Origin: Acinetobacter sp. C26M | GTDB lineage: Bacteria > Pseudomonadota > Gammaproteobacteria > Pseudomonadales > Moraxellaceae | Direction: 5' to 3' | Length of the DNA stretch: 64,000 nt | Assembly: GCF_023702675.1 (NCBI RefSeq) | Contig: NZ_CP098478.1 | Location: forward strand, 1,798,001-1,862,000 | Part shown: in pieces, positions 16,982 to 26,897 of the stretch | Numbering within the stretch: the first letter of the stretch is position 1 | Layout: every line of letters begins with the position of its first letter | The notes under the pieces: model-generated | Databases searched by the model: none | Told to the model about the DNA's origin: nothing | Seen by the model: only the letters and a program-made list of their open reading frames with translations | Program-made: the position numbers and the translations under genes

Positions 16982-17671
16982 ATGTCTTTAAGAGTTGGTG
17001 TTGCTGCTTTCGGGTTATTATTAAGTAGTTCAGTTTTTTCAGCAGTCACAATCACTGCACCTGAAGAAATCGTGATTCTTGCTGTAAATGGTCAAGAAGT
17101 AAATAATGGTTTAATTCCATCAAAGAAAAATAACTATCAAGTAGATCCAGGCAATTTAACTGTCAATGTTCGCTATCGTGAATATTTCGAGCATCTAAAT
17201 GGTGAACATGACATCGTTAAATCTGGCGTTGTAACCATTCAGGCACCAGATTTGCAAGATAACAAGTCTTATAGTTTGGGTCTGGTCAATGCACCTAAAA
17301 ATTTCGATGCGGCCAAGAAATATGCAGACCAACCTACCGTTGCTTTGTATGATCAAAATAAAAAACTGGTGGTACAGCAAACTGGTGCAAATAATGAAGC
17401 ACAGCCATGGTTTACAGGCAGCAACCTATTAAGCCGCACTTTGGATTTAACACAAAAGAACAAAAATAATGCAGCGAATCAACCTGCACCTGTTTATGCA
17501 GGAACAACATCACCAGTAGTTGCAACTACTGCTGCACCTGTAGCAATAACTACAGCAGCGACAGTCGGTACAGCAAAAACTACAGATCAACAATTGGCAG
17601 AATTGTGGCAGAAAGCATCTAAAGCTGAGCGCCAAAAATTTATGGCTTGGTTAGCTGGTCAAACAAACTAA
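16982..17671 (+). CDS. secreted DUF2057 (YccT/CsgI-like) protein
   Basis: 229 residues. Signal peptide 1-20, cleaved near VFSA-VTI. The EIVILAVNGQEV and PGNLTVNVRYREYFE segments match the DUF2057 pattern (small periplasmic protein; E. coli YccT limits curli assembly). The region 163-202 is Ala/Thr/Pro-rich linker and is longer than in YccT. The C-terminal helix AELWQKASKAERQKFMAWL is an added feature. Function here unknown. Confidence 0.7.
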   Translation: MSLRVGVAAFGLLLSSSVFSAVTITAPEEIVILAVNGQEVNNGLIPSKKNNYQVDPGNLTVNVRYREYFEHLNGEHDIVKSGVVTIQAPDLQDNKSYSLGLVNAPKNFDAAKKYADQPTVALYDQNKKLVVQQTGANNEAQPWFTGSNLLSRTLDLTQKNKNNAANQPAPVYAGTTSPVVATTAAPVAITTAATVGTAKTTDQQLAELWQKASKAERQKFMAWLAGQTN

Positions 17672-17686
17672 TCTAAAATTTAATAA

Positions 17687-17716
17687 CAAAGCCGATGTTA
17701 TCATCGGCTTTGTTTT
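17687..17716 (+). terminator. intrinsic terminator
   Basis: CAAAGCCGATG / CATCGGCTTTG with a 4-base loop and TTTT. Confidence 0.85.
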
Positions 17717-17734
17717 GTGTGGAATAAAATAAAA

Positions 17735-18259
17735 ATGTCTTTAATGATTAGAAAAGCGAAGAATAGTGATTTGGAACAGCTGGTTAGGCTGATTAATATC
17801 GCATATAGAGAACAATCAGAACGTAGTTGGACAACGGAAAAAGCCTATGTTCAAGGTGATCGCATCGGTAAAGTTCAATTAGAACAAATATTACAGCAAC
17901 CAAATTTCGAATTATTGGTGGGTGAGCTAGATAATGATGAGATTGTTGCCTGCATCGGATTAAGTTTGAATGATGATTATATAGAGATAGGTACTTTTGC
18001 GATTGATCCAAGCTTACAGAACCAAGGTTATGGGCGTGAATTACTCAATTATGCTGAGTTATATATTGCTCAAAATTATCCAAAGATTCGTGATTTAGTT
18101 AGGCATGTTCTGGATGTTCGTATTGAATTGTTGGCTTACTATCAGCACCGTGGTTACCAAATAACGGGACGCAAAAGCAAATATCCAATTGAGGCTGAAG
18201 TAGGGCAACCCCTTTTACCAATTCAACTTATTGAAATGAAAAAAATCTTGAGCGTATAA
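17735..18259 (+). CDS. GNAT-family N-acetyltransferase
   Basis: 174 residues from the ATG at 17735 (a GTG at 17717 and ATG at 17744 are alternatives). Acetyl-CoA pyrophosphate loop QNQGYGREL preceded by beta-4 IGTFAIDPSLQ; YYQHRGYQITGR is the closing strand. Acceptor unknown. It begins only about 20 bases after the previous terminator, so it may depend partly on read-through or on a promoter overlapping that hairpin. Confidence 0.85.
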   Translation: MSLMIRKAKNSDLEQLVRLINIAYREQSERSWTTEKAYVQGDRIGKVQLEQILQQPNFELLVGELDNDEIVACIGLSLNDDYIEIGTFAIDPSLQNQGYGRELLNYAELYIAQNYPKIRDLVRHVLDVRIELLAYYQHRGYQITGRKSKYPIEAEVGQPLLPIQLIEMKKILSV

Positions 18260-18260
18260 A

Positions 18261-18289
18261 AGAGCCACGATTGCAACAATCGAGGCTCT
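18261..18289. terminator. hairpin between convergent genes, probable terminator
   Basis: AGAGCC-A-CGATTG / CAATCG-A-GGCTCT with a CAA loop and one A-A mismatch. The flanking T run is poor, so termination strength is unsure. Confidence 0.6.
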
Positions 18290-18301
18290 ATAGACAACAG
18301 T

Positions 18302-19963
18302 TTAAGCTTGGTTTTCAGTAAGAGAGGATGCTTGGTTAACTTTTTGTGTAGACCAAATTGAACCAATTGGCGCAGCTTGCGCACGATCTCTGGCTTGTTG
18401 ATAAAAACGTATAAATACCAAAGCAAATATCAAAGCCGTGATATCAATCCAAATCAAATGACCTGTTGAATACCAAAGTCCTTGGATTGGAAACATATAG
18501 GCGAGCACAGAAGTCGCAGGAATCAGCAATAAAACAAGCGCAATGGCTAAGAAAAGTTGAGCTAAAGCTTTTGCTGCACCAATAAGGAAACTGTATGTAA
18601 TACAAGCAATAAATACCAAATAGTAGCTATACATAAATACATGGTTATGACTTTGTAATTGCAATGGTATGACATAAGCCCATCGCCCAATCAGCATACT
18701 GGTAAATATCGCTAACATACAGCCTAAGCAAGCACCAATGGTCAGATTGGCAATAAACATGACATCTTTACGCTGTTGTGGTGCTGGTAGATTGGGATTC
18801 TTCTGTTTACGCAGGCGAGTTTCAATCCACAGAATATTGCCTGAATAAAACAGATAAGCCCCGCCTAAGCCAAAGATCAAATAGATCCAGCGAATGGGTT
18901 CACCACCATAATTACCAAAATGTAAGGCAAACATTGAACGAATCAGTGAAGCCGCTGAACTTTCTTCAGTGGATAGGGTCTTGGTCGGATATGGTGTACT
19001 TTGATATGGATTAAATGACATATAGTCAAAGGTATCACCACGAAGCATACGATCCGGATGATATAAAGCAACAAAGGCAGATGCACGCTCTGGATTATCC
19101 AGTTGATTAAAACGAATGCCATCAATGCGATAATCGGGTGCTGCTTTTTGAATGTTGAGGAAAACTTTTTCTACATCGAGTTGTGGGGTTGGTTCCACAA
19201 TTTTAACGGCTGGCGGACGCTCAAATAGGGGCTTATCTTTAGAAACCAATTGAGTAAGTGCACCATAAAAAATATCATGAAAAGCAAAAACGACGACACT
19301 AACGCTGATAATGATATGGAAAGGTAAACTGGTAATGCCAATGACATTATGTGTGTCTAGCCAAAAGCGTTTTTTGTTTTTACCTTTGCGGACTGCAAAA
19401 TAATCGCTGATCAGCGTGGGTAATAGCACGATTAAACCCGACATAATGGCAAGAAAGTATAAAACAGCCACAACGCCCATCACCATTACACCTGCGGTAT
19501 GGTGTCCCATCATACCTGGGATACCCGCAGTCTCATGCAGTTGTTCAATCAGCCAACCTAGTTTTGACACATTTTCTTCTTTGGCAATCAGTTGTCCATT
19601 GTTATCGAGCGTTGCCACCATGCTTGTTTGAGCGATATCAATGCCATGATGATCTTCATTTTCCTCATGTGCTGCTTCCCATTGAATGGGTGCATTATGT
19701 CCTTCTGGTGAGCTAAAGCTTAAAGTGAACGTCTTTTGTGTTTCGGGGAACTTAGCCTGAACTTGCTCGACCAATCGGTTGTATTGGCTATTTTGAATTT
19801 TTTCTAATTTTTGCTGAGGAGGAGCTGCCCATTGACTAAGTTGATGTTGAAACATCGTTAGTCCACCAGCAAAAAAACAGATAAATAATAAAATACCTGC
19901 GCTTATGCCAACCCATGTGTGTAGGTTTTTGCCAGTTTTAATGATATCTGCGCGAATTTTCAT
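18302..19963 (-). CDS. PepSY-associated membrane protein (iron-siderophore reductase-like)
   Basis: 553 residues. N-terminal helix 15-37 after the HTWVGISAG motif, a PepSY periplasmic region, then further helices near 160-185, 210-235, 355-375 and four at the C-terminus. His-rich helices (LHTWVG, HHTAGVMV, DTHNVIG, LHFGNYGG) are typical of PiuB/FoxB-like proteins, thought to reduce ferric siderophores at the inner membrane. Last gene of a three-gene minus-strand operon; one base separates it from the gene before. A Fur-box-like site controls the operon start. Confidence 0.85.
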   Translation of the reverse strand: MKIRADIIKTGKNLHTWVGISAGILLFICFFAGGLTMFQHQLSQWAAPPQQKLEKIQNSQYNRLVEQVQAKFPETQKTFTLSFSSPEGHNAPIQWEAAHEENEDHHGIDIAQTSMVATLDNNGQLIAKEENVSKLGWLIEQLHETAGIPGMMGHHTAGVMVMGVVAVLYFLAIMSGLIVLLPTLISDYFAVRKGKNKKRFWLDTHNVIGITSLPFHIIISVSVVVFAFHDIFYGALTQLVSKDKPLFERPPAVKIVEPTPQLDVEKVFLNIQKAAPDYRIDGIRFNQLDNPERASAFVALYHPDRMLRGDTFDYMSFNPYQSTPYPTKTLSTEESSAASLIRSMFALHFGNYGGEPIRWIYLIFGLGGAYLFYSGNILWIETRLRKQKNPNLPAPQQRKDVMFIANLTIGACLGCMLAIFTSMLIGRWAYVIPLQLQSHNHVFMYSYYLVFIACITYSFLIGAAKALAQLFLAIALVLLLIPATSVLAYMFPIQGLWYSTGHLIWIDITALIFALVFIRFYQQARDRAQAAPIGSIWSTQKVNQASSLTENQA

Positions 19964-19964
19964 T

Positions 19965-20252
19965 TTAAGCTCTCAACCAGAATAACAGGGTATAGGCAAA
20001 GACATTTGCAAGGCTAAAAATTAAGATGCTTTGCCAGCCTTTAGGAATGAAATAAGCAGTAAAGAATACACACAGCCAAATCCATGGAATGGACCACATT
20101 CCTAGTTGTGGTGCAAGTGAAGTATCAGCGCTGGATTTAGTGAGTAATAAAATAATTGCACCCATAACCATTGCAAAACTAAGACCGAGAACAGAGCCAG
20201 CAAATGTTTTGGTCCACCAATCAGGTTGTAATTTTTGTTTAAACATGTTCAT
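19965..20252 (-). CDS. DUF3649-like membrane protein
   Basis: 95 residues with three hydrophobic helices (about 18-38, 52-66 and 73-92). Proteins of this size and pattern regularly stand between a DUF3325 protein and a PepSY protein in iron-uptake loci of Acinetobacter and Pseudomonas. Exact role unknown. Its start codon directly follows the stop of the preceding gene, so translation is probably coupled. Confidence 0.75.
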   Translation of the reverse strand: MNMFKQKLQPDWWTKTFAGSVLGLSFAMVMGAIILLLTKSSADTSLAPQLGMWSIPWIWLCVFFTAYFIPKGWQSILIFSLANVFAYTLLFWLRA

Positions 20253-20510
20253 TTAAGACGACCTTTTCATGAGCATAATGAAGGGTGCAAATGACCATAC
20301 CAGAGTCGCGATTGCAAGCCAGATCAAGATGGCAACCAAGATGGGTAATGTATAAATGAGTAAACTTAACCCAATGAATAATCCTAAAAGCCCTAAATAT
20401 TTGATTGGAGCTGAAAGTGTTTTTTCTAAGAAAATTTGGTTAGGGTGGCTGAGATAAAGGCCCAGACAAGACAGCAGTGAAACCATGATCCCTAATATTT
20501 TTAAAGTCAT
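20253..20510 (-). CDS. DUF3325-like membrane protein
   Basis: 85 residues, three hydrophobic segments, promoter-proximal gene of the iron operon. Family named from memory and context. The Fur-box-like site ends 20 bases before its ATG, so it should be repressed when iron is plentiful. Confidence 0.7.
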   Translation of the reverse strand: MTLKILGIMVSLLSCLGLYLSHPNQIFLEKTLSAPIKYLGLLGLFIGLSLLIYTLPILVAILIWLAIATLVWSFAPFIMLMKRSS

Positions 20511-20529
20511 GCGTACAGCCCAGAATAAG

Positions 20530-20548
20530 TATAATGATAATAATTATT
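20530..20548. promoter_or_regulatory. Fur box, minus-strand arm
   Basis: Matches the 19-base consensus GATAATGATAATCATTATC at 16 positions (mismatches at 1, 13 and 19). It sits 20 bases before the DUF3325 start. Confidence 0.8.
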
Positions 20549-20621
20549 ATTTAAATTTACTAAAAATTAAAGCATAAATTCAAAAACTTAATCTATTCAG
20601 CTGAAATATCAAAAGATAAAT

Positions 20622-20640
20622 GCTATTGATAATTATTATC
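20622..20640. promoter_or_regulatory. Fur box, plus-strand arm
   Basis: Also 16 of 19 matches to the Fur consensus (mismatches at 2, 5 and 13). It lies 44 bases before the receptor start codon. Confidence 0.8.
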
Positions 20641-20683
20641 GTTTATGTATTATGTAAAAAAATATTACATACTCGGGGGAGTT

Positions 20684-22957
20684 ATGAAGCACCACAATTT
20701 ATATACAGCGATTATGTTAAGCATGCTTGGTGGTTCTACAAGCATGGTTTGGGCTGGTGATATATCAGAAAATTCAAACAAATCAGATGTGTTACCTGTT
20801 ATTCATCTTAAAGCTGATCACGAAGCTTCTGCATATACCGTAAAAAAATCAAAATCAGCAACCAAACTGGATTTATCTTTAAAAGAAACTCCGCAGTCTG
20901 TGAGTGTGATTACCGAACAACAAATGAAAGATCAAAATCTGACAAGTGTATCTGGGGTGCTTGATCAGATTCCTGGTATTTATCGTCAAAGTTATGGTGC
21001 GACATCTGCTTGGGGAACAGGTGGTGAATATACCTCGTATTATTCGCGTGGCTCTAAAATTATTAACTTTCAGATTGACGGGTTGTTGTCGAGTCCAGCG
21101 ATAGAAGGTCGTAGTAACACTGCACTCAGTAATATTGATACTGCTATTTTTGAAAATATTACTGTTGTTAAGGGGGCAACTGGCTTGTTAAATGGCAGTG
21201 GTTTGCCAAGCGCCAGTGTTAATTTTAACCGCAAGCATGCTACAGCAAATGCTCAATCATCTGCCAAGGTGAGCTATGGTTCATGGAATACGTGGCGGAG
21301 TGAAATTGATGCCTCTCAAGCATTGAATGAATCGGGGAGTATTCGTGGTCGTGTTGTCGCAGCACATCAACAAGGTGATAGCTGGCAGAAATGGGGTGAC
21401 GCTGCATCAACCATTTTATATGGAGTGGTGGATGCTGATTTAAGTGATAAAACTGTTTTAAGTATTGGTACATCATTAAGCCGTAATGAAAGTGATGGTC
21501 AGAGTATCCACGCTTACGCAAATTTTGATGCGAAGAATATTCTTTCTCCAATGGGACGCAAGGACAACTCAGCCCCACGATGGGCTTATACTCATACCGA
21601 TAGTCTAAATGCATTTGCGCAGTTGCAACATGAGTTTGAAAATCGTTGGAAGTTGAATGCAAATTATAATTTTGCGACAACCGATACAGAAAGCATTTAT
21701 GGTGTGATTGGGTCAAATACATCTGGCGTTTATAAGACGCAAGATGGGAAGCGTGTACAGGTCATTGGCGCTGATGGTAAACCTGTTTATTACACTGATT
21801 ATGAAAAAAACACATCAACTGTGACTGCTGGTTATCAGCATACTAAACCTGTTGAACATTCTGTCGATTTGGGCGTGACTGGACCATATCAACTTTTCGG
21901 TCGTGAACATGAGCTGATGCTAGGTGCAAACTTTCAGGATGTAGACCAAAATGATCCTTATTACAATCGGGTTATGGGTGAAACAGGCGCAATTAATATC
22001 AAAACCTGGAATGGTTATACAGCACAGCCTACTGGTTTATATACTGCGGCAAGTACAGGAAATTCAGTACTGCAATTTAGGCAATATGGCGGCTATTTGG
22101 CAACTCGTTTAAATCTTCTTGATAATTTGAAAGTTATATTGGGTGGACGTGTTTCGAGCATTGATTATTATGCCGAATCTGGTAATAAAAATAACGGAAC
22201 AAAAATTAAAATTGATGATCAGTTTACGCCTTATGCAGGGGTTGTTCTTGATCTCACACCTGAATGGGCGGTTTATGGTAGTTATACCAGTATCTTCTCG
22301 CCACAGGCGAATAAAGACTATCAAATGAAATTGCTGGATCCTAAAGAAGGTGATAGCTATGAATTAGGTATTAAAGGTGAGCTTTTTTCGGGTCGTGTAA
22401 ATACCAGTTTGGCTTTATTCCAATCGAATATGGATAATGTTGCTGTTGATGCAGGTAAATATACAACCAGTGAAGAAGTGCCTGGCGCAGTTGCAGGGAC
22501 TACATATTACCGTTCAGCAAAAGGCGCGAAAACAAAAGGCTTTGAGGCTGTGATTTCAGGAGAAGTGCTACCTAATCTGAATCTAAATGGTGGATATACT
22601 TATTCAGAAACCAAAGAAAAAGGAGATCGCATCAATACCGATATTCCAAAAGATCAGTTTAAGCTCTTTGGTACTTATAAGTTTTCTGGTGATTTAGACA
22701 AGCTGAGTATTGGCGCTGGCGTGACATGGCAGAGTAAAATTTATAGTAGTTATGATATGGATGGCTTTGCTCGTGATAGCAATGGTCAGAAAGCTTTTAC
22801 GTTGGTTGATGCTATGGCTAAGTATCAAATCAGTCCAGAGTTAACGGTGGGGTTAAATCTCAATAATATTACAGATAAAACCTATCGTTTGAATACGTCA
22901 AATCAAACCTTTGGTGCACCGCGTAGTGTAACGGGTTCTGTTTCCTTTAAGTTTTAA
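20684..22957 (+). CDS. TonB-dependent ferric-siderophore receptor
   Basis: 757 residues starting MKHHNLYTA; this ATG is chosen because GGGGGAG is 3-8 bases upstream. Signal peptide of about 24 residues. TonB-box-like VIHLKA follows, then the plug domain (KETPQSVSVITEQQMKDQNL, IDGLLSS, VVKGATGLLNGSG) and a 22-strand barrel ending in SVSFKF with terminal Phe, as required for BAM. Imports an Fe(III)-siderophore; which one is not evident, FhuE/FpvA-like features are seen. Controlled by the Fur box and divergent from the PepSY operon. Confidence 0.9.
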   Translation: MKHHNLYTAIMLSMLGGSTSMVWAGDISENSNKSDVLPVIHLKADHEASAYTVKKSKSATKLDLSLKETPQSVSVITEQQMKDQNLTSVSGVLDQIPGIYRQSYGATSAWGTGGEYTSYYSRGSKIINFQIDGLLSSPAIEGRSNTALSNIDTAIFENITVVKGATGLLNGSGLPSASVNFNRKHATANAQSSAKVSYGSWNTWRSEIDASQALNESGSIRGRVVAAHQQGDSWQKWGDAASTILYGVVDADLSDKTVLSIGTSLSRNESDGQSIHAYANFDAKNILSPMGRKDNSAPRWAYTHTDSLNAFAQLQHEFENRWKLNANYNFATTDTESIYGVIGSNTSGVYKTQDGKRVQVIGADGKPVYYTDYEKNTSTVTAGYQHTKPVEHSVDLGVTGPYQLFGREHELMLGANFQDVDQNDPYYNRVMGETGAINIKTWNGYTAQPTGLYTAASTGNSVLQFRQYGGYLATRLNLLDNLKVILGGRVSSIDYYAESGNKNNGTKIKIDDQFTPYAGVVLDLTPEWAVYGSYTSIFSPQANKDYQMKLLDPKEGDSYELGIKGELFSGRVNTSLALFQSNMDNVAVDAGKYTTSEEVPGAVAGTTYYRSAKGAKTKGFEAVISGEVLPNLNLNGGYTYSETKEKGDRINTDIPKDQFKLFGTYKFSGDLDKLSIGAGVTWQSKIYSSYDMDGFARDSNGQKAFTLVDAMAKYQISPELTVGLNLNNITDKTYRLNTSNQTFGAPRSVTGSVSFKF

Positions 22958-22966
22958 TGGTTATAT

Positions 22967-23000
22967 AAAAAAAGAGGAAGCTCATTGGCTTCCTCTTTTT
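22967..23000. terminator. bidirectional terminator
   Basis: AAAAAGAGGAAGC / GCTTCCTCTTTTT with a 6-base loop, between the receptor gene and the end of the cyd operon. Confidence 0.92.
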
Positions 23001-23016
23001 GTTGGTGGCACAGAAA

Positions 23017-23313
23017 TTAATTTCCAATCCAGATAAAATATCCCAACACCATTAATGGCCAAGCGATATAAGGACTAAACAGCCATTTCCATAACCAGAA
23101 TCTTGGTATAAACCCAACCCCATGCACGAAACCACCAGAAATACCAATCATCACCAACATCAGCAAGCTATGATTATAGTGTCCGTTGGCATCCAACATC
23201 AGTGAGGGATGTACCAGTAAAATAGCAGCAAGCGGCAATGCCAACAAAAACGAAATGGTCATTGCAAGTACTTGCGCTTTACTATTCTTCGGTGTTGTCA
23301 TTGCTTCAGCCAT
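23017..23313 (-). CDS. ybgE: Cyd operon protein YbgE
   Basis: 98 residues, three hydrophobic helices, matching the size of E. coli YbgE. The start at 23313 is preferred because AGGA lies 9 bases upstream within the end of cydX; four bases separate it from the cydX stop. Last gene of the bd oxidase operon. Function poorly understood, probably associated with the oxidase. Confidence 0.75.
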   Translation of the reverse strand: MAEAMTTPKNSKAQVLAMTISFLLALPLAAILLVHPSLMLDANGHYNHSLLMLVMIGISGGFVHGVGFIPRFWLWKWLFSPYIAWPLMVLGYFIWIGN

Positions 23314-23317
23314 TCTA

Positions 23318-23419
23318 TTATTCCTCATCTAAATCTTGATGATGTTCGATATAAAGCGCACTGAGTACACCTGCGAAACATGCCATCAAGACACCTAGAA
23401 TCCATGCAAAGTACCACAT
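23318..23419 (-). CDS. cydX: cytochrome bd oxidase small subunit CydX
   Basis: A 33-codon gene reading MWYFAWILGVLMACFAGVLS, then a short acidic tail ending DLDEE. One membrane helix plus charged C-terminus is the CydX/CydBX pattern; the subunit stabilises the haems of CydAB. Ribosome site AGGAGATATGAC just before the ATG. 14 bases after the cydB stop, in the expected place. Confidence 0.92.
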   Translation of the reverse strand: MWYFAWILGVLMACFAGVLSALYIEHHQDLDEE

Positions 23420-23433
23420 GTCATATCTCCTGA

Positions 23434-24579
23434 TTAATACAAACTATGTGAATTTTCTTCGATATGTTTGTTGGTGATGACACCCCACATTTTGTAATAC
23501 GACCAAGAGGTATAGATCAAAATGAGCGGAACGAAGATACATGCAGCAACGGTCATTACACCAAGGGTTTTATGACTAGAAACGGCATCCCACATGGTCA
23601 AGCTTGAAGTTGGGTCAATGCTTGATGGTAATAAGAATGGGAACAAGGCAAAACCAGCAGTGAGAATTGCACCAACAATCATCAGGCTTGTACCTGTAAA
23701 ACTCACAGCCGCTTTATGTTTCGCTGCACTGACAATTACCAATAGCGCACCGAGGATCGCAACGATAGGCGCAGCCATGGTGATCGGATACGTTGTATAG
23801 TTATTTAACCAACCATGATTGGCATTGGTCACCACATCTTTTGCAAGTGGATTCAGTGCAGCATTGGTATTGACCGCAGTTGCATAGCTATAACCTGAGA
23901 TATTGCCAAACAATAACCATGCACCCGCAGCTAAGAAGCACACAAGGAACACGATTGCCATGATTTGTGTTGCTTTTGCAGAGCGGTTATGCAAATTGCC
24001 ATCAGTACGTAGCATCAGCCAAGCACCACCATGCGCACATAGCATTGATAAGCTGACGATACCGCAAATCAGAGCAAACGGATTCAATAGTGCAAAGAAG
24101 CTACCTGTATATTGCGAACGTAAAGTGTCATCTAAGCTAAAGGGTACGCCAAGGAACAAGTTCCCGAATGCCACACCAAACACCAGTGCAGGCACCGCAC
24201 CACCGATACATAGGCCCCAGTCCCAAGAGGTACGCCATTGGGTATTCTCTAATTTAGAGCGATAGTCGAAACCGACGGGTCGCAGGAACAGAGCGAACAA
24301 AACGAGTAGCAAGGCCCAATACATGCCAGAGAAGGCAACCGCATAGACCATTGGCCAAGCAGCAAACAGTGCACCACCTGCGGTAATAAACCAGACTTGG
24401 TTACCATCCCAGTGCGGAGCAATGGTATTGATTGCAGCACGACGTTCAGAGTCAGTTTTACCTACAAATGGCATCAGTGCCATTGAGCCCATATCGAAAC
24501 CATCGGTAAGTGCAAAGCCAATCAGTAGTACACCAACCAAGACCCACCAGATAATTTTTAGGAGTTCATATTCGATCAT
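23434..24579 (-). CDS. cydB: cytochrome bd ubiquinol oxidase subunit II
   Basis: 381 residues, nine or so membrane helices. Typical N-terminus [37 protein letters not shown] and [18 protein letters not shown]. Partner of CydA in the quinol-oxidising, proton-motive terminal oxidase with high O2 affinity. Its ATG overlaps the cydA stop (ATGA, 24576-24579), so translation is coupled. Confidence 0.96.
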   Translation of the reverse strand: MIEYELLKIIWWVLVGVLLIGFALTDGFDMGSMALMPFVGKTDSERRAAINTIAPHWDGNQVWFITAGGALFAAWPMVYAVAFSGMYWALLLVLFALFLRPVGFDYRSKLENTQWRTSWDWGLCIGGAVPALVFGVAFGNLFLGVPFSLDDTLRSQYTGSFFALLNPFALICGIVSLSMLCAHGGAWLMLRTDGNLHNRSAKATQIMAIVFLVCFLAAGAWLLFGNISGYSYATAVNTNAALNPLAKDVVTNANHGWLNNYTTYPITMAAPIVAILGALLVIVSAAKHKAAVSFTGTSLMIVGAILTAGFALFPFLLPSSIDPTSSLTMWDAVSSHKTLGVMTVAACIFVPLILIYTSWSYYKMWGVITNKHIEENSHSLY

Positions 24580-26156
24580 GATTGAGCCTCCCCAGTTTTT
24601 GCTTCTAGTTTTTCAAAATGATATTTACCAGTATGCAAAGAACTTGGACCTAAACGAGCAAATTTGATCATTAAGTACATTTCAATAATGAGCAGTACGG
24701 TATAGAACGCTGCAAGCGCAATAATCGAGCCCCACACATCACCAGCGCTGACGCTTGATGCAGAGAGGTGTGTCGGTAAGATTTCACCAATCGACCAAGG
24801 CTGACGACCACCTTCAGCTACATACCAACCTGTTTGAGCTGCAATCCATGGGAGAGGGAGAGCAAACAAAGCAAATTTGAGTAACCAAGGTTTATCTTCA
24901 GCATTACGTTTCGCCACAGCCCAAGTCGCGAACAGGAATAGCAACAGCATGAGGAAGCCAGAAGCAACCATGGCACGGAAAGAGAAGAACAATGCTGCGA
25001 CGTTTGGAATGGTATCTTTAGTTGCAGCTTGGATGTGTTCTTCAGTCGCATCAACCACATTTGGAGAATATTTTTTCAAGAGTAGGCCATAACCTAAGTC
25101 TTTTTGATTTTTCTCAAATGAAGCTAACAGTTCTGGAGAGCGGTCACCTGCACGAAGTTTTTCCAACTCGCTATAGGCCACCATACCATTACGGATACGC
25201 ACTTCGTGTTCTTTCATCAAGTCACGTAAGCCAGTCACTTCTTTATCGGTAGAACGTGTTGCAATAATCCCCATGACATAAGGGATTTTAATGGCGTAGT
25301 CGGTACGCATTTCCTGCTGATTTGGGAGACCAAATAAGGTGAATGCAGCAGGTGCAGGTTCGGTATGCCATTCAGCTTCAATGGCAGCAAGTTTGGTTTT
25401 TTGAACGTCACCGAGTTCATAACCAGACTCATCACCGAGTAGAATCACAGATAAAGTTGATGCTAAACCGAAAATTGCAGCGATGGCGAATGAGCGACGA
25501 GCAAAAGGTAAATCACGTTTCTTTAATAAGTAATAGCTTGAGATGGCGAGTACAAAGATTGCACCAGTGACATAACCCGCAGAAACCGTGTGTACAAATT
25601 TTACTTGTGCCACAGGGTTAAAAATCAGCGCACCAAAGTCCACCAATTCCATACGCATGGTTTCGTAATTAAATGCAGCACCGACAGGGTTTTGCATCCA
25701 ACCGTTGGCGATGAGAATCCACAAGGCAGACATATTCGAGCCAATCGCCACCAACCAAGTCACACCTAAGTGCTGTACTTTAGATAGACGATCCCAGCCA
25801 AAGAAGAATAAACCAATAAAGGTGGATTCTAGGAAGAAAGCCATCAAGCCTTCAATTGCAAGCGGTGCCCCGAAAATATCGCCTACATAGTGAGAATAAT
25901 AAGCCCAGTTGGTACCGAACTGGAATTCCATAGTCAGACCAGTGGTTACACCTAAGGCAAAGTTAATCCCGAAGAGTTTCCCCCAAAACTTGGTCATGTC
26001 TTTATAAATTTCTTTGCCTGAAATCACATAGGTGGTTTCCATGATGGCAAGAATAAAAGCCAGACCTAAAGTTAGAGGGACGAAAAGAAAGTGATACATT
26101 GCGGTCATTGCAAATTGGAACCGCGAAAGATCGACCACGCTTTCAGAAATCATCAA
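24576..26156 (-). CDS. cydA: cytochrome bd ubiquinol oxidase subunit I
   Basis: 526 residues. Carries haems b558, b595 and d. [26 protein letters not shown] includes the haem His near residue 22; the [13 protein letters not shown] block near 455 is diagnostic. The Q-loop between helices 6 and 7 appears of normal length. Second gene of the operon, overlapping cydP by four bases. Confidence 0.97.
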   Translation of the reverse strand: MMISESVVDLSRFQFAMTAMYHFLFVPLTLGLAFILAIMETTYVISGKEIYKDMTKFWGKLFGINFALGVTTGLTMEFQFGTNWAYYSHYVGDIFGAPLAIEGLMAFFLESTFIGLFFFGWDRLSKVQHLGVTWLVAIGSNMSALWILIANGWMQNPVGAAFNYETMRMELVDFGALIFNPVAQVKFVHTVSAGYVTGAIFVLAISSYYLLKKRDLPFARRSFAIAAIFGLASTLSVILLGDESGYELGDVQKTKLAAIEAEWHTEPAPAAFTLFGLPNQQEMRTDYAIKIPYVMGIIATRSTDKEVTGLRDLMKEHEVRIRNGMVAYSELEKLRAGDRSPELLASFEKNQKDLGYGLLLKKYSPNVVDATEEHIQAATKDTIPNVAALFFSFRAMVASGFLMLLLFLFATWAVAKRNAEDKPWLLKFALFALPLPWIAAQTGWYVAEGGRQPWSIGEILPTHLSASSVSAGDVWGSIIALAAFYTVLLIIEMYLMIKFARLGPSSLHTGKYHFEKLEAKTGEAQS

Positions 26157-26344
26157 CGTGTCTCCTGAGTTTTGGACATGTCACCAGCAATACGCTCGGC
26201 AACTTCATTGTTAAAATCTTTTGGAATCGTTGGCGCATCAAACCAGATGTGTTTAATCACCAAGAGAAGTACAACTTTAATAATAAGAATAATCGTGATT
26301 TCTCTGATGAGTCGCCGATTTGGATCTTGAGAACTCGTGTTCAT
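26153..26344 (-). CDS. cydP: CydP-like small membrane protein of the bd oxidase operon
   Basis: 63 residues from the ATG at 26344 (another ATG 15 bases upstream is possible). Basic N-terminus NRRLIREIT then one hydrophobic helix ([19 protein letters not shown]) and a short polar tail. This is the pattern of the small CydP proteins encoded just before cydA in many proteobacteria. Stop overlaps the cydA start, which implies coupled translation. Confidence 0.75.
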   Translation of the reverse strand: MNTSSQDPNRRLIREITIILIIKVVLLLVIKHIWFDAPTIPKDFNNEVAERIAGDMSKTQETR

Positions 26345-26897
26345 AGAACCTAGCCTCATATTTAAAGAAGATGTAAAACATTATTAAATAAAATTCATTG
26401 AAAATAAACCTTTAGTAATTTTAAATAATTTAAAATTAAATATTTGTTTTAAATCATATAGATGTATTTGTTTTATTAAAATATTTAAAAATAATTATTT
26501 TAACCAACTAAAATAATCAGAATTGTTTTTTAAACCTGATTGAAACAGTTGTATTTATAATTATTAATCTGATTAAAAAGATAGGGTTTATATTGAGTTA
26601 AATAAATATTAAACCAACTAAAATGGTATGAATATAAAATAAATAATATATACAATAACTTATCAATTTGCTTACATAATTAAATAATTATCACAATGAC
26701 TACTCTATAAAACCTAGTGTATAGGTAGAGATTATTCTAAAAAATGTGATGGGTATCACTGTTGTATTTTTTGTGCTAGTGAGATCATGAAAACAACGAG
26801 AAGGGAAGAGCTAAATTCAAAACTTTTGCTCCATATATTTGTAACAAAGTGTAATTTTGTGGGTTTTATGCAAAAAAGAGCTTTATTTAATCAAAAT
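26345..26897. other. AT-rich upstream region of the cyd operon
   Basis: About 550 bases, extremely AT-rich, no credible gene. It must hold the cyd promoter near 26360-26450. A 13-base direct repeat AACCAACTAAAAT occurs at 26502-26514 and 26612-26624. No clear Fnr/Anr box (TTGAT-N4-ATCAA) was found. Confidence 0.55.

Noticed and set aside
21240..21722. 160-codon minus-strand frame inside the receptor gene
   Set aside because: Shadow of the intact TonB receptor gene; His/Tyr-rich composition from antisense codons.
18302..23000. Mobile origin of the iron locus
   Set aside because: No transposase, integrase, direct target repeats or composition shift seen around it; divergent layout is a common chromosomal one.
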